Source: Porticoccaceae bacterium UBA2002
GTDB taxonomy: Bacteria; Pseudomonadota; Gammaproteobacteria; Pseudomonadales; Porticoccaceae
Direction: 5' to 3'
Assembly (NCBI GenBank): GCA_002334915.1
Contig: DDCQ01000093.1
Span: forward strand, 4,937-20,962
Length of the DNA stretch: 16,026 nucleotides
Below are positions 14,977 through 16,026 of this stretch, one piece after another. Below the pieces are notes generated by a model. It ran no database searches. It saw nothing but the letters and a program-made list of their open reading frames with translations, and was not told the origin of the DNA. The stretch's first letter is position 1. The number at the start of each line of letters is the position of its first letter. A program made the position numbers and the translations under genes.

Positions 14977-16026
14977 CTAATGGTAGGGGCAGCGGCCACT
15001 ACTGATATGCTGTTTAAAGTCATCGTAAAAATATTTTAAGGCGCTCTGCAGAGGCTCCATGGCACCAGGGGCCAGCGCGCAATGAGTATTGCCAATGGCG
15101 CCTATATATTTAATTTGGTAAGCCAGAGTTTCCAAATCCTCTGGCTGGCCGCGACCCTCTTCAATATCCTGCAGCACCTGACGGGACCAGGGCAGACCAT
15201 CCCTGCAGGGTGTACAAAACCCACAGGACTCATGGGCAAAAAAGCGGATTAGATTGAGCACCATGCCCACTGGACAGGTGCGGTCATCGAGAATAATCAT
15301 GGTGCCTGTGCCCATGCGACTGCCGGCGGCACCGATTACGTTGTAGTCCATCGCCAAATCGAGGTGCTCGGCTGTCAAAAAGTCGGTGGAGCCACCGCCG
15401 GGTAAAAACCCCTTGAGCTGATAGCCATCGCGCATACCACCGGCATGCTCCTCAATAATTTCCCGGATCGGCGTCCCCATAGGCAGTTCCCAACAGCCAG
15501 GATTATTGACTTTGCCGCTGACGCCAAAGAGTTTGGTACCAGCATCTTCACCAACACCCAATGTTTTAAACCAGTCGGCACCGCGATCAATAATATGGGG
15601 AATATTGCACAGCGTTTCTACGTTGTTAACTATGGTTGGCCTGCCCCAGAGACCACTCACCTGAGGAAATGGTGGCTTGGCTCTGGGGTTTGCGCGCTTG
15701 CCTTCAAGGGCATTGATTAAGGCAGTTTCCTCACCACAGATATAGCGACCAGCGCTGGGATGCACATACATTTCTAGGCTATAACCGCTACCCAGAATAT
15801 TGTCGCCCAGCAGACCAGCGGCATAGCACTCTTGCAATGCATCCCGCAGTCGCTGAATCGCCACCAGATACTCACCGCGAATAAAGATATAGGAGATATC
15901 TGCGCCTATGGTGTAGGCCGATAAAATCATGCCCTCAATTAACTGATGGGGGTCGCACTCCATCAGCAGGCGATCTTTAAAGGTGCCCGGCTCCATCTCA
16001 TCGGCATTACACACCAGATACTTATG
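14977..16026 (-). CDS. nuoF: NADH-quinone oxidoreductase subunit F, C-terminal part (5' end outside window)
   Basis: The NADH dehydrogenase subunit of complex I, which oxidises NADH through FMN and passes electrons to cluster N3. The frame is open to the right edge (the first visible residues are [19 protein letters not shown]), so about 95 N-terminal residues, including the start of the NADH/FMN-binding site, are missing; 349 residues remain. [15 protein letters not shown] (95-109 of the visible part) belongs to the flavin/NADH domain. The N3 cluster ligands are [12 protein letters not shown] (C268, C271, C274) and C316 in [11 protein letters not shown]. The stop TAG is 13 bp before nuoG. 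A GTG inside the frame at 16014 is not the start, since conserved sequence continues beyond it. Confidence 0.97.
   Translation of the reverse strand, partial: HKYLVCNADEMEPGTFKDRLLMECDPHQLIEGMILSAYTIGADISYIFIRGEYLVAIQRLRDALQECYAAGLLGDNILGSGYSLEMYVHPSAGRYICGEETALINALEGKRANPRAKPPFPQVSGLWGRPTIVNNVETLCNIPHIIDRGADWFKTLGVGEDAGTKLFGVSGKVNNPGCWELPMGTPIREIIEEHAGGMRDGYQLKGFLPGGGSTDFLTAEHLDLAMDYNVIGAAGSRMGTGTMIILDDRTCPVGMVLNLIRFFAHESCGFCTPCRDGLPWSRQVLQDIEEGRGQPEDLETLAYQIKYIGAIGNTHCALAPGAMEPLQSALKYFYDDFKQHISSGRCPYH

Noticed and set aside
1..16026. CRISPR arrays, tRNA or rRNA genes, insertion sequences, biosynthetic or defence islands
   Set aside because: No regularly spaced repeats, cloverleaf-like sequence, transposase motifs or defence-type proteins were found on either strand.

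Overview
The window looks like chromosomal DNA of a gammaproteobacterium, probably a marine, free-living type; that finer placement is a guess. The evidence is a long nuo operon whose subunits keep the same catalytic and cluster-binding residue numbering as Escherichia coli complex I (NuoL E144/K229, the extra N7 cluster cysteines in NuoG, a 325-residue NuoH), together with an RlmA-type 23S rRNA methyltransferase. There is no transposase, integrase, tRNA, rRNA or CRISPR array. The window is mostly core metabolism.

Left part (1-4393). The 3' third of a formate-tetrahydrofolate ligase gene (fhs) runs off the left edge, followed by rlmA, both on the plus strand. Tail-to-tail with rlmA, and overlapping it by 23 bp, is a minus-strand soluble sensor histidine kinase. 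Its phosphoacceptor histidine is replaced by aspartate although its ATPase domain is intact. Upstream of it lie a 250-bp gap with a possible tiny ORF and a 71-residue XRE-type repressor with an AT-rich palindrome in its promoter region. A 450-bp intergenic stretch then leads to a plus-strand P-loop kinase of the plant-type D-glycerate 3-kinase family.

Right part (4405-16026). Everything is on the minus strand. Transcription enters from the right edge in the order nuoF (partial), nuoG, nuoH, nuoI, nuoJ, nuoK, nuoL, nuoM, nuoN, followed 68 bp later by a small two-CBS-domain protein. The nuo products build the NADH-oxidising arm (NuoF, NuoG, NuoI) and most of the proton-pumping membrane arm (NuoH, J, K, L, M, N) of respiratory complex I. 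nuoA to nuoE should lie beyond the right edge. Nearly every junction is a start/stop overlap or a gap of a few bases. The exception is a 189-bp insert between nuoI and nuoJ that contains nested inverted repeats and a G-rich run with G-quadruplex potential.

Several start codons were moved inward from the longest open frames (nuoH, nuoI, nuoJ, nuoL, nuoM), because the inner ATG has a Shine-Dalgarno sequence and fits the family length. The points most worth a second look are the histidine-less kinase, the structured nuoI-nuoJ insert and the CBS protein at the end of the nuo operon. I see no clearly new multi-gene system.
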